Below, one piece after another: positions 42,384 through 54,664 of a stretch of 64,000 bases of DNA; positions within the stretch are counted from its first letter, which is position 1, and the number at the start of each line of letters is the position of its first letter. The position numbers and the translations under genes are program-made. The stretch spans positions 3,749,672 to 3,813,671 of the forward strand of contig NC_135134.1 in NCBI RefSeq assembly GCF_051014445.1. Reading direction: 5' to 3'. This DNA comes from Colletes latitarsis. Lineage: Eukaryota; Arthropoda; Insecta; Hymenoptera; Colletidae. The notes under the pieces are model-generated. The model made no database searches and had not been told where the DNA came from. It worked only from the letters and a program-made list of their open reading frames with translations.

Positions 42384-45300
42384 TACCACACTGAAACATT
42401 CAATTAAATCTGGTCTTGATAAATATTTTAGAGGATAACGCATGTTAGGTCTGGGTTAGGACTAGGATTTGTCCTCAGCAGGCTCATACTTTCGCATACT
42501 TCTCATACTTGATGGCCAGATCGTGGGTTTTTTCTGGTTTGGATCACGTAGTAATGTGGTACCACACCGAAAAAGTCCACTAAACCTGGTTTCGATGAAT
42601 ATATTAGAGAATAACTCATGTTAGGTCTAGGTTAGGTCTGGGATTTGCTCTCATCAGGCTCATACTTTCGCATACTTCTCATACTTGTTGGCCAGATCCT
42701 GGGCTTTTTCTGGATTGGATCACGTAGTAATGTGGTACCACACCGAAAAAGTCCACTAAACCTGGTTTCGATGAATATATTAGAGAATAACTCATGTTAG
42801 GTCTAGGTTAGGTCTGGGATTTGCTCTCATCAGGCTCGTACTTTCGCATATTTCTCATACTTGTTGAACAGATCCCTGGCTATTTCTGGTTTGGATGACG
42901 TAGTAATGTGGTACCACACTGAAACAGTCAATTAAACCTGGTTTCGATCAATATTTTAGAGGATAACGCATGTTATGTCTAGGCTGAGCTTGGGATTTGC
43001 CCTCATCAGACACATATTTTCGCGTTCTACACATACCTGTTAAACAGATCCTGGGTATTTTTCTGGTTTGGATCAGGTGGTAATGTGGTACCACACTGAA
43101 ACATTCAATTAAATCTGGTCTTGATAAATATTTTAGAGGATGACGCGTGTTAGGTCTGGGTTAGGTCTAGGATTTGTCCTCAGCAGGCTCATACTTTCGC
43201 ATAATTCTCATACTTGTTGGCCAGATCCTGGGCTTTTTCTGGATTGGATCACGTAGTAATGTGGTACCACACTGAAACAGTCAATTAAACCTGGTTTCGA
43301 TCAATATTTTAGAGGATAACGCAAGTTAGGTCTGGGTTAGGTCTAGGATTTGCTCTCATCGGGCTCGTACTTTCGCATATTTCTCATACTTGTTGCACAG
43401 ATCCCTGGCTATTTCTGGTTTGGATCAAGTACTAATGTGGTACCACACTGAAACAGTAAATTAAACCTGGTTTCGATCAATATTTTAGAGGATAACGCAA
43501 GTTAGGTCTGGGATAGGTCCGGGATTTGCCCTCATCAGGGTAATTTTTTCGCATTTTTCACATACTTGTTGAACAGATCCCTGGCTATTTCTGGTTTGGA
43601 TCACGTAGTAATGTGGTACCACACTGAAACAGTCAATTAAACCTGGTTTCGATCAATATTTTAGAGGATAACGCATGCTATGTCTAGGTTGGGCCTGGTA
43701 TTTGCCCTCATCAGACACATACTTTCGCATTCTACACATACTTGTTGAACAGATCCTGGGTTTTTTCTGGTTTGGATCGCGTAGTAATGTGGTACCACAC
43801 TGAAACATTCAATTAAATCTGGTTTCGATCAATATTTTAGAGGATAAGGCATGTTAGGTCTGGGTTTGGTCTGGGATTTGCCCTCAGCAGGCTCATACTT
43901 TCGCATATTTCTCATACTTGATGGCCAGATCCTGGGCTTTCTCTGGATTGCATCACGTAGAAGTGTGGTACCACACTGGAACAGTCCATTGAACCTGGTT
44001 TCGATCAATATTTTAGAGGATAACGCAAGTTAGGTCTAGGTTAGGCCTGGGATCTTCCCTCAGACACATACTTTCGCATTCTTCACATACTTGTTGAACG
44101 GATCCTGGGTTTTTTCAGGTTTGGATCACGTAGTAATGTGGTACCACACTGAAACATTCAATTAAATCTGGTCTTGATAAGTATTTTAGAGGATAACGCA
44201 TGTTAGGTCTGGGATAGGTCTGGGATTTGCCCTCGTCGGGCTCATACTTTCGCATTCTCCACATACTTGTTGACGAGATCCTGGGTTTTTTCTGGTTTGG
44301 ATCGCGTAGTAATGTGGTACCACACTGAAACATTCAATTAAATCTGGTTTCGATCAATATTTTAGAGGATAAGGCATGTTAGGTCTGGGTTTGGTCTGGG
44401 ATTTGCCCTCAGCAGGCTCATACTTTCGCATATTTCTCATACTTGATGGCCAGATCCTGGGCTTTCTCTGAATTGGATCACGTAGTAATGTGGCACCACA
44501 CTGAAACAGACCTTTAAACCTGGTTTCGATCAATATTTTAGAGGATATCGCAAATTAGGTCTAGGTTAGGCCTGGGATTTTCCCTCATCAGACACATACT
44601 TTCGCATTCTTCACATACTTGTTGAACAGATCCTGGGTTTTTTCTGGTTTGGATCACGCAGTAATGTGGTACCACACTGAAACAGTCCATTAAACCTGGT
44701 TTCGATCAATATTTTAGAGGGTAACGCATGTTATGTCTCGGATAGGTCTGGGATTTGCCCTCGTCAGACACATACATTCGCATTCTTCACATACTTGTTG
44801 AACAGATCCTGGGTTTTTTCTAGTTTGGATCACGTAGTAATGTGGTACCACACTGAAACAGTCCATTAAACCTGGTTTCGATCAATATTTTAGAGGATAA
44901 CGCATATTATGTCTGGGATAGGTCTGGGATTTGCCCTCGTCAGGCTCATACTTTCGCATTCTCCACATACTTGTTGATGAGATCCTGGGTTTTTTCTGGT
45001 TTGGATCGCGTAGTAATGTGGTACCACACTGAAACATTCAATTAAATCTGGTCTTGATAAATATTTTAGAGGATAACGCATGTTAGGTCTGGGTTAGGTC
45101 TAGGATTTGTCCTCAGCAGGCTCATACTTTCGCATACTTCTCATACTTGATGGCCAGATCCTGGGCTTTTTCTGGATTGGATCACGTAGTAATGTGGTAC
45201 CACACTGAAACAGTCCATTAAACCTTGTTTCAATCAATATTTTAGAGGATATCGCAAGTTAGGTCTAGGTTAGGCCTGGGATTTTCCCTCATCAGAGACA

Positions 45301-46550
45301 TACTTTCGCATTCTTCACATACTTGATGAACAGATCCTGGGTTTTTTCTGATTTGGATCACGTAGTAATGTGGTACCACAATGAGACAGTCCATTAAACC
45401 TGGTTTCGATCAATATTTTAGAGGATAATGCATGTTATGTCTAGTTTAGGCCGGGGATTTGCCGCCGTCAGACACATATTTTCGCGTTCTTCACATACTT
45501 GTTGAACAGATCCTGGGTTTTTTCTGGTTTGGATCACGCAGTAATGTGGTACCACACTGAAACATTCAATTAAATCTGGTCTTGATAAATATTTTAGAGG
45601 ATAACGCATGTTAGGTCTGGGTTAGGTCTCGGATTTGCCCTCAGCAGGTTCATACTTTCGCATACTTCTCATACTTGATGGCCAGATCCTGGGCTTTTAC
45701 TGGATTGGATCACGTAGTAATGTGGTACCACAATGAAACAGTCCATTAAACCTGGTTTCGATCAATATTTTAGAGGATAACGCATGTTATGTCTAGTTTA
45801 CGCCGGGGATTTGCCGTCATCAGACACATATTTTCGCGTTCTACACATACCTGTTAAACAGATCCTGGGTATTTTTCTGGTTTGGATCAGGTAGTAATGT
45901 GGTACCACACCGAAACAGTCGATTAAACCTGGTTTCGGTCAATATATTTGAGGATGACGCATGTTGGGTCTGGGATAGGACTGGTATTTGCCCTCATCAG
46001 GGTCATATATTCGCATTTTTCACATACTTGCGGAACAGATCCCTGGCTATTTCTGGTTTGGATCACGTAATAATGTGGTACCACTCTGAAACAGTCCATT
46101 AAACCTGGTTTCGATCAATATTTTAGACGATAACGCATGTTATGTCTGGGATAGGTCTGGGATTTGCCCTCGTCAGGCTCATACTTTCGCATTCTCCACA
46201 TACTTGTTGACGAGATCCTGGGTTTTTTCCGGTTTGGATCACGTAGTAATGTGGCACCACACTGAAACAGTCCTTTAAACCTGGTTTCGATCAATATTTT
46301 AGAGGATATCGCAAGTTAGGTCTAGGTTAGGCCTTGGATTTTCCCTCATCAGACACATACTTTCGCATTCTTCACATACCTGTTGAACAGATCCTGGGTT
46401 TTTTCTGGTTTGGATCACGCAGTAATGTGGTACCACACTGAAACATTCAATTAAATCTGGTCTTGATAAATATTTTAGAGGATAACGCATGTTAGGTCTG
46501 GGTTAGGTCTAGGATTTGTCCTCAGCAGGCTCATACTTTCGCATACTTCT
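42384..46550. repeat. Higher-order satellite block, copy D
   Basis: Paralogue of 36,400-41,095, shorter by about three monomers. Its right part (about 45,540-46,520) recurs again at 49,058-50,038 with an offset of 3,518 bp (20 monomers less 2 bp), so duplications are nested. Confidence 0.8.
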
Positions 46551-46842
46551 CATGCTTGATGGCCAGATCGTGGGCTTTTTCTGGATTGGATCACGTAGTA
46601 ATGTGGCACCACACTGAAACAGTCCACTAAACCTGGTTTCGATGAATATATTAGAGAATAACTCATGTTAGGTCTAGGTTAGGTCTGGGATTTGCTCTCA
46701 TCAGGCTCATACTTTCGCATACTTCTCATACTTGTTGGCCAGATCCTGGGCTTTTTCTGGATTGGATCACGTAGTAATGTGGTACCGCACTGAAACAGTC
46801 CTTTAAACCTGGTTTCGATCAATATTTTAGAGCATATCGCAA

Positions 46843-46856
46843 GTTAGGTCTAGGTT
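46843..46856 (+). other. Empty paralogue of target site 2
   Basis: GTTAGGTCTAGGTT followed by AGGCCTGGG, without an insert. The left side carries the rare AGAGCATATCGCAAG variant also found directly left of the full-length element (54,571-54,585). The right side carries ACTTGATGAACAG and TCTGATTTGGATCACGTAAT, as found right of the element from about 60,328. The offset on both sides, after removing the insert, is 44 monomers less 2 bp. Confidence 0.88.
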
Positions 46857-49800
46857 AGGCCTGGGATTTTCCCTCATCAGACACATACTTTCGCATTCTT
46901 CACATACTTGATGAACAGATCCTGGGTTTTTTCTGATTTGGATCACGTAATAATGTGGCACCACACTGAAACAGTCCATTAAACCTGGTTTCGATCAATA
47001 TTTTAGAGGATAACGCATGTTATGTCTCGGATAGGTCTGGGATTTGCCCCCGTCAGGCTCATACTTTCGCATTCTCCACATACTTGTTGACGAGACCCTG
47101 GGTTTTTTCTGGTTTGGATCACGTAGTAATGTGGTACCACCCTGAAACAGTCCATTAAACCTGGTTTCGATGAATATTTTAGAGGATAACGCATGTTATG
47201 TCTAGTTTAGGCCGGGGATTTGCCGTCATCAGACACATATTTTCGCGTTCTACACATACCTGTTAAACAGATCCTGGGTATTTTTCTGGTTTGGATCACG
47301 TAATAATGTGGTACCACTCTAAAACAGTCCATTAAACCTGGTTTCGATCAATATTTCAGAGGATAAGGCATGTTAGGTCTGGGTTAGGTCTGGGATTTGC
47401 CCTCAGCAGGCTCATACCTTCGCTTATTTCTCATACTTGATGGGCCGATCCTGGGCTTTCTCTGGATTGCATCACGTATAAATGTGCTACCACACTGGAA
47501 CAGTCCACTAAACCTGGTTTCGATCAATATTTTAGAGGATAATGCAAGTTAGGTCTAGGTTAGGCCTGGGATTTTCCCTCAGACACATACTTTCGCATTC
47601 TTCACATACTTGTTGAACGGGTCCTGGGTTTTCTCTGGTTTGGATCACGTAGTAATGTGGTACCACACCGAAAAGGTCCATTAAACCTGGTTTCGATGAA
47701 TATTTTAGAGAATAACTCATGTTATGTCTAGGTTAGGTCTGGGAATTGCTCTCATCAGGCTCGTACTTTCGCATATTTCTCATACTTGTTGAACAGATCC
47801 CTGGCTATTTCTGGTTTGGATCACGTAGTAATGTGGTAACACACTGAAACATTCAATTAAATCTGGTCTTGATAAATATTTTAGAGGATAACGCATGTTA
47901 GGTCTGGGTTAGGTCTAGCATTTGTCCTCAGCAGGCTCATACTTTCGCATACTTCTCATACTTGATGGCCACATCGTGGGCTTTTTCTGGATTGGATCAC
48001 GTAGTAATGTGGCACCACACTGAAACAGTCCTTTAAACCTGGTTTCGATCAATATTTTAGAGGATATCGCAAGTTAGGTCTAGGTTAGGCCTGGGATTTT
48101 CCCTCATCAGACACATACTTTCGCATTCTTCACATACTTGTTGAACAGATCCTGGGTTTTTTCTGGTTTGGATCACGCAGTAATGTGGTACCACACTGAA
48201 ACAGTCCATTATACCTGGTTTCGATCAATATTTTAGAGGGTAACGCATGTTATGTCTCGGATAGGTCTGGGATTTGCCCTCGTCAGACACATACTTTCGC
48301 ATTCTTCACATACTTGTTGAACAGATCCTGGGTTTTTTCTGGTTTGGATCACGCAGTAATGTGGTACCACACTGAAACAGTCCATTATACCTGGTTTCGA
48401 TCAATATTTTAGAGGGTAACGCATGTTATGTCTCGGATAGGTCTGGGATTTGCCCTCGTCAGACACATACTTTCGCATTCTTCACATACTTGTTGAACAG
48501 ATCCTGGGTTTTTTCTGGTTTGGATCACGTAGTAATGTGGCACCACACTGAAACAGTCCTTTAAACCTGGTTTCGATCAATATTTCAGAGGATATCGCAT
48601 GTTAGGTCTAGGTTAGGCCTGGGATTTTCCCTCATCAGACACATACTTTCGCATTCTTCACATACTTGTTGAACAGATCCTGGGTTTTTTCTGGTTTGGA
48701 TCACGCAGTAATGTGGTACCACACTGAAACATTCAATTAAATCTGGTCTTGATAAATATTTTAGAGGATAACGCATGTTAGGTCTGGGTTAGGTCTAGGA
48801 TTTGTCCTCAGCAGATTCATACTTTCGCATACTTCTCATACTTGATGGCCAGATCCTGGCTTTTTCTGGATTGGATCACGTAGTAATGTGGTACCACACT
48901 GAAACAGTCCTTTAAACCTGGTTTCGATCAATATTTTAGAGGATATCGCAAGTTAGGTCTAGGTTAGGCCTGGGATTTTCCCTCATCAGACACATACATT
49001 CGCATTCTTCACATACTTGTTGAACAGATCCTGGGTTTTTTCTGGTTTGGATCACGCAGTAATGTGGTACCACACTGAAACATTCAATTAAATCTGGTCT
49101 TGATAAATATTTTAGAGGATAACGCATGTTAGGTCTGGGTTAGGTCTAGGATTTGCCCTCAGCAGGTTCATACTTTCGCATACTTCTCATACTTGATGGC
49201 CAGATCCTGGGCTTTTACTGGATTGGATCACGTAGTAATGTGGTACCACAATGAAACAGTCCATTAAACCTGGTTTCGATCAATATTTTAAAGGATAACG
49301 CATGTTATGTCTAGTTTACGCCGGGGATTTGCCGTCATCAGACACATATTTTCGCGTTCTACACATACCTGTTAAACAGATCCTGGGTATTTTTCTGGTT
49401 TGGATCAGGTAGTAATGTGGTACCACACCGAAACAGTCGATTAAACCTGGTTTCGGTCAATATATTTGAGGATGACGCATGTTGGGTCTGGGATAGGACT
49501 GGTATTTGCCCTCATCAGGGTCATATATTCGCATTTTTCACATACTTGCGGAACAGATCCCTGGCTATTTCTGGTTTGGATCACGTAATAATGTGGTACC
49601 ACTCTGAAACAGTCCATTAAACCTGGTTTCGATCAATATTTTAGACGATAACGCATGTTATGTCTGGGATAGGTCTGGGATTTGCCCTCGTCAGGCTCAT
49701 ACTTTCGCATTCTCCACATACTTGTTGACGAGATCCTGGGTTTTTTCCGGTTTGGATCACGTAGTAATGTGGCACCACACTGAAACAGTCCTTTAAACCT

Positions 49801-51959
49801 GGTTTCGATCAATATTTTAGAGGATATCGCAAGTTAGGTCTAGGTTAGGCCTTGGATTTTCCCTCATCAGACACATACTTTCGCATTCTTCACATACCTG
49901 TTGAACAGATCCTGGGTTTTTTCTGGTTTGGATCACGCAGTAATGTGGTACCACACTGAAACATTCAATTAAATCTGGTCTTGATAAATATTTTAGAGGA
50001 TAACGCATGTTTGGTCTGGGTTAGGTCTAGGATTTCTCCTCAGCAGGCTCATACTTTCGCATACTTCTCATACTTGATGGCCAGATCGTGGGTTTTTTCT
50101 GGTTTGGATCACGTAGTAATGTGGTACCACACCGAAAAAGTCCACTAAACCTGGTTTCGATGAATATATTAGAGAATAACTCATGTTAGGTCTAGGTTAG
50201 GTCTGGGATTTGCTCTCATCAGGCTCGTACTTTCGCATATTTCTCATACTTGTTGAACAGATCCCTGGCTATTTCTGGTTTGGATGACGTAGTAATGTGG
50301 TACCACACTGAAACAGTCAATTAAACCTGGTTTCGATCAATATTTTAGAGGATAACGCATGTTATGTCTGGGATAGGTCTGGGACTTGCCCTCGACAGGC
50401 TCATACTTTCGCATTCTCCACATCCTTGTTGACGAGATCCTGGGTTTTTTCTGGTTTGGATCCCGTAGTAATGTGGTACCACACTGAAACATTCAATTAA
50501 ATCTGGTCTTGATAAATATTTTAGAGAATAACGCATGTTAGGTCTGGGTTAGGTCTAGCATTTGTCCTCAGCAGGCTCATACTTTCGCATACTTCTCATA
50601 CTTGATGGCCACATCGTGGGCTTTTTCTGGATTGGATCACGTAGTAATGTGGCACCACACTGAAACAGTCCTTTAAACCTGGTTTCGATCAATATTTTAG
50701 AGGATATCGCAAGTTAGGTCTAGGTTAGGCCTGGGATTTTCCCTCATCAGACACATACTTTCGCATTCTTCACATACTTGTTGAACAGATCCTGGGTTTT
50801 TTCTGGTTGGGATCACGCAGTAATGTGGTACCACACTGAAGCAGTCCATTAAACCTGGTTTCGATCAATATTTTAGAGGATATCGCAAGTTAGGTCTAGG
50901 TTAGGCCTGGGATTTTCCCTCAGACACATACTTTCGCATTCTTCACATACTTGTTGAACAGATCCTGGGTTTTTTCTGGTTTGGATCACGTAGTAATGTG
51001 GTACCACACTGAAACAGTCCGTTAAACCTGGTTTCGATCAATATTTTAGAGGATAACGCATGTTATGTCTGGGATAGGTCTGGGATTTGCCCTCGTCAGG
51101 CTCATACATTCGCATTCTCCACATACTTGTTGATGAGATCCTGGGTTTTTTCTGGTTTGGATCGCGTAGTAATGTGGTACCACACTGAAACATTCAATTA
51201 AATCTGGTCTTGATAAATATTTTAGAGGATAACGCGTGTTAGGTCTGGGTTAGGTCCGGGATTTGCCCTCATCAGGGTAATTTTTTCGCATTTTTCACAT
51301 ACTTGTTGAACAGATCCCTGGCTATTTCTGGTTTGGATCACGTAGTAATGTGGTACCACACTGAAACAGTCAATTAAACCTGGTTTCGATCAATATTTTA
51401 GAGGATAACGCATGCTATGTCTAGGTTGGGCCTGGGATTTGCCCTCATCAGACACATACTTTCGCATTCTTCACATACTTGTTGAACAGATCCTGGGTTT
51501 TTTCTGGTTTGGATCGCGTAGTAATGTGGTACCACACTGAAACATTCAATTAAATCTGGTCTTGATAAATATTTTAGAGGATAACGCGTGTTAGGTCTGG
51601 GTTAGGTCTAGGATTTGTCCTCAGCAGGCTCATACTTTCGCATACTTCTCATACTTGTTGGCCAGATCCTGGGTTTTTTCTGGTTTGGATCACGTAGTAA
51701 TGTGGTACCACCCTGAAACAGTCCATTAAACCTGGTTTCGAACAATATTTTAGAGGATAGCGCATGTTATGTCTAGTTTAGGCCGGGGATTTGCCGTCAT
51801 CAGACACATATTTTCGCGTTCTACACATACCTGTTAAACAGATCCTGGGTATTTTTCTGGTTTGGATCACGTAATAATGTGGTACCACTCTAAAACAGTC
51901 CATTAAACCTGGTTTCGATCAATATTTCAGAGGATAAGGCATGTTAGGTCTGGGTTAGG

Positions 51960-54240
51960 TCTGGGAATTGCTCTCATCAGGCTCGTACTTTCGCATATTT
52001 CTCATACTTGTTGAACAGATCCCTGGCTATTTCTGGTTTGGATCACGTAGTAATGTGGTACCACACAGAAACAGTCAATTAAACCTGGTTTCGATCAATA
52101 TTTTAGGGGATAACGCATGTTATGTCTGGGATAGGTCCGGGATTTGACCTCATCAGGGTAATATTTTCGCATTTTTCACATACTTGTTGAACAGATCCCT
52201 GGCTATTTCTGGTTTGGATTACGTAGTAATGTGGTACCACACTGAAACAGTCAATTAAACCTGGTTTCGATCAATATTTTAGACGATAACGCATGTTATG
52301 TCTAGGTTGGGCTTGGGATTTGCCCTCATCAGACACATATTTTCGCGTTCTACACATACCTGTTAAACAGATCCAGGATATTTTTCTGTTTTGGATCAGG
52401 TGGTAATGTGGTACCACACTGAAACAGTCGATTAAACCAGGTTTCGATCAATATTTTTGAGGATAACGCATGTTAGGTCTTGGTTAGGCCTGGGATTTTC
52501 CCTCATCAGACACATACTTTCGCATTCTCCACATACTTGTTGAACGGATCCTGGGTTTTTTCTGGTTTGGATCACGTAGTAATGCGGTACCACACTGAAA
52601 TAGTAAATTAAACCTGGTTTCGATCAATATTTTAGAGGATAACGCAAGTTATGTCTGGGATAGGTCTGGGATTTGCCCTCGTCAGGCTCAGACTTTCGCA
52701 TTCTCCACATACCTGTTTAGCAGATCCTGGGAATTTTTCTGGTTTGGATCAGGTAGTAATGTGGTACCACACTGAAACAGTCCATTAAACCTGGTTTCGA
52801 TCACTATTTTAGAGGATAACGCATGTTATGTCTAGTTTAGGCCGGGGATTTGCCCTCATCAGACACATCCTTTCGCATTCTCCACATACTTGTTGAACGG
52901 ATCCTTGGTTTTTTCTGGTTTGGATCACGTAGTAATGCGGTACCGCACTGAAGCGTTCAATTAAACCTGGTTTCGGTCAGTATATTTGAGGATGACGCAT
53001 GTTAGGTCTGGGATAGGACTGGTATTTGCCCTCATCAGGGTCATATATTCGCATTTTTCACATACTTGTTGAACAGATCCCTGGCTATTTCTGGTTTGGA
53101 TCACATAGTAATGTGGTACCACACTGAAAGAGTCAATTAAACCTGGTTTCGATCAATATTTTAGAGGATAACGCATGTTATGTCTAGGTTGGGCCTGGGA
53201 TTTGCCCTCATCAGACACATACTTTCGCATTCTCCACATACATGTTGAACGGAACCTGGGTTTTTTCTGGTTTGGATCACGTAGTAATGCGGTACCACAC
53301 TGAAACATTCAATTAAATCTGGTCTTGATAAATATTTTAGAGGATAACGCATGTTAGGTCTGGGTTAGGTCTAGGATTTGCCCTCATCAGGGTCATAATT
53401 TCGCATAATTCTCATACTTGATGGCCAGATCCTGGGCTTTTTCTGGTTTGGATCACGTAGTAATGTGGTACCACACTGAAACAGGCCATTAAACCTGGTT
53501 TCGATCAATATTTTAGAGGATAACGCATGTTATGTCTAGGTTGGGCCTGGGATTTGCCCTCATCAGACACATACTTTCCCATTCTCCACAAACTTGTTAA
53601 GCAGATCCTGGGCTTTTTCTGGATTGGATCACGTAGTAATGTGGTGCCACACTGAAACAGTAAATTAAACCTGGTTTCGATCAATATTTTAGAGGATAAC
53701 GCAAGTTAGGTCTGGGATAGGTCCGGGATTTGCCCTCATCAGGGTCATATTTTCGCATTTTTCACATACTTGTTGAACAGATCCCTGGCTATTTCTGGTT
53801 TGGATTACGTAGTAATGTGGTACCACACTGAAACAGTCAATTAAACCTGGTTTCGATCAATATTTTAGAGGATAACACATGTTATGTCTAGGTTGGGCTT
53901 GGGATTTGCCGTCATCAGACACATACTTTCGCATTCTCCACATACTTGTTAAACAGATTCTGGGTTTTTTCTGGTTTGGATCACGTAGTAATGTGGTACC
54001 ACAATGAAACAGTCCATTAAACCTGGTTTCGATCAATATTTTTGAGGATAACGCATGTTAGGTCTTTGTTAGGGTTGGGATTTTCCCTCATCAGACACAT
54101 ACTTTCGCATTCTCCACATACTTGTTGACGAGATCCTGGGTTTTTTCTGGTTTGGATCACGTAGTAATGTGGTACCACACTGAAACAGTCCATTAAACCT
54201 GGTTTCGATCAATATTTTAGAGGATAACGCAAGTTAGGTC
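51960..54240. repeat. Satellite block paralogous to 61,160-63,969
   Basis: This block recurs to the right of the full-length retrotransposon. The offset is 9,201 bp at about 52,472 and 9,729 bp at 53,161, a step of 528 bp or three monomers missing from the left copy near 52,690. Together with 20,440-23,562 these are three related copies of one higher-order segment. Confidence 0.8.
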
Positions 54241-54408
54241 TAGGTTAGGCCTGGGATTTTCCCTCATCAGACACATACTTTCGCATTCTTCACATACTTG
54301 TTGAACAGATCCTGGGTTTTTTCTGGTTTGGATCGCGTAGTAATGTGGTACCACACTGAAACATTCAATTAAATCTGGTCTTGATAAATATTTTAGAGGA
54401 TAACGCGT
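54233..54408. repeat. Reference satellite monomer (176 bp)
   Basis: A typical monomer, given as a coordinate key. It starts at GTTAGGTCTAGGTTAGGCC, which reads as TTAGG, TCTAGG, TTAGG and so resembles three degenerate units of the TTAGG telomere repeat. A T6 tract follows near the middle, then a perfect 12-bp palindrome TGTGGTACCACA at 54,344-54,355 (KpnI core GGTACC), then an AT-rich end. The next unit starts at 54,409, exactly 176 bp later. The unit start is my choice, placed at the retrotransposon target motif; the true phase of a tandem repeat is arbitrary. Confidence 0.9.
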
Positions 54409-54584
54409 GTTAGGTCTGGGTTAGGTCTAGGATTTGTCCTCAGCAGGCTCATACTTTCGCATACTTCTCATACTTGTTGGCCAGATCCTGGGCTTTTTCT
54501 GGATTGGATCACGTAGTAATGTGGTACCACACTGAAACAGTCCTTTAAACCTGGTTTCGATCAATATTTTAGAGCATATCGCAA

Positions 54585-54598
54585 GTTAGGTCTAGGTT
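54585..54598 (+). repeat. Target-site duplication, left copy, insertion 2
   Basis: GTTAGGTCTAGGTT, a 14-bp direct repeat flanking the full-length element and identical to 60,266-60,279. R1 of Bombyx is known to make a 14-bp duplication. The last T may belong to the element, and two preceding A bases are ambiguous with the poly(A) tail, so the real length is 13-16 bp. Confidence 0.95.
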
Positions 54599-54664
54599 GG
54601 CTTACCCGGGTAAGGCGGCTCTGCCCGGGCGGACCTTTTCTTCCGACCTGCTCGTGGGAATATT
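54599..54664 (+). other. Retrotransposon 5' UTR
   Basis: A short leader of 66 bp. It opens with a perfect 14-bp palindrome, CTTACCCGGGTAAG (54,601-54,614), followed by a second one, GCCCGGGC (54,623-54,630). The two share the core CCCGGG and could pair with each other or each form a hairpin. A TAA in frame with ORF1 lies inside the first palindrome (54,611-54,613), so ORF1 cannot start further upstream. Any internal promoter would have to lie here or in early ORF1; I see no TATA box and cannot identify an initiator with confidence. Confidence 0.8.
54601..54614 (+). other. 5'-terminal palindrome of the retrotransposon
   Basis: CTTACCCGGGTAAG is its own reverse complement and starts two bases after the left target duplication. 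It could form a hairpin at the extreme 5' end of the RNA or serve as a dyad protein site. Only one full-length copy is present, so conservation cannot be judged. Confidence 0.6.

Larger units (their letters stand above)
35756..54598. repeat. 176-bp satellite array, right domain, second part
   Basis: About 107 further monomers between the two retrotransposon insertions. The order of variants shows nested duplications with offsets near 5,984, 5,807, 5,455, 3,518 and 704 bp, almost all close to multiples of 176. Two paralogues of the insertion sites, both empty, lie here: 42,268-42,280 for insertion 1 and 46,843-46,856 for insertion 2. The small open frames, many reading MRYPLKYLSRPDLIECF on the minus strand, are repeat by-products. 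No gene was found. Confidence 0.97.

Noticed and set aside
54200..54240. CENP-B box in the monomer
   Set aside because: TTTCGATCAATATTTTA fits the TTCGNNNNANN half but lacks the CGGG half. This is not enough to call a CENP-B-type site.
1..54584. Many repeated open frames of 60-106 codons in the satellite, mostly minus strand
   Set aside because: They recur with the 176-bp monomer, whose length is not a multiple of 3. They differ freely between copies and show no domain or start context. They are stop-free stretches of a tandem repeat.
54585..54600. True telomere repeat tract
   Set aside because: Only isolated or degenerate TTAGG units occur in each monomer; there is no run of perfect TTAGG repeats anywhere in the window.
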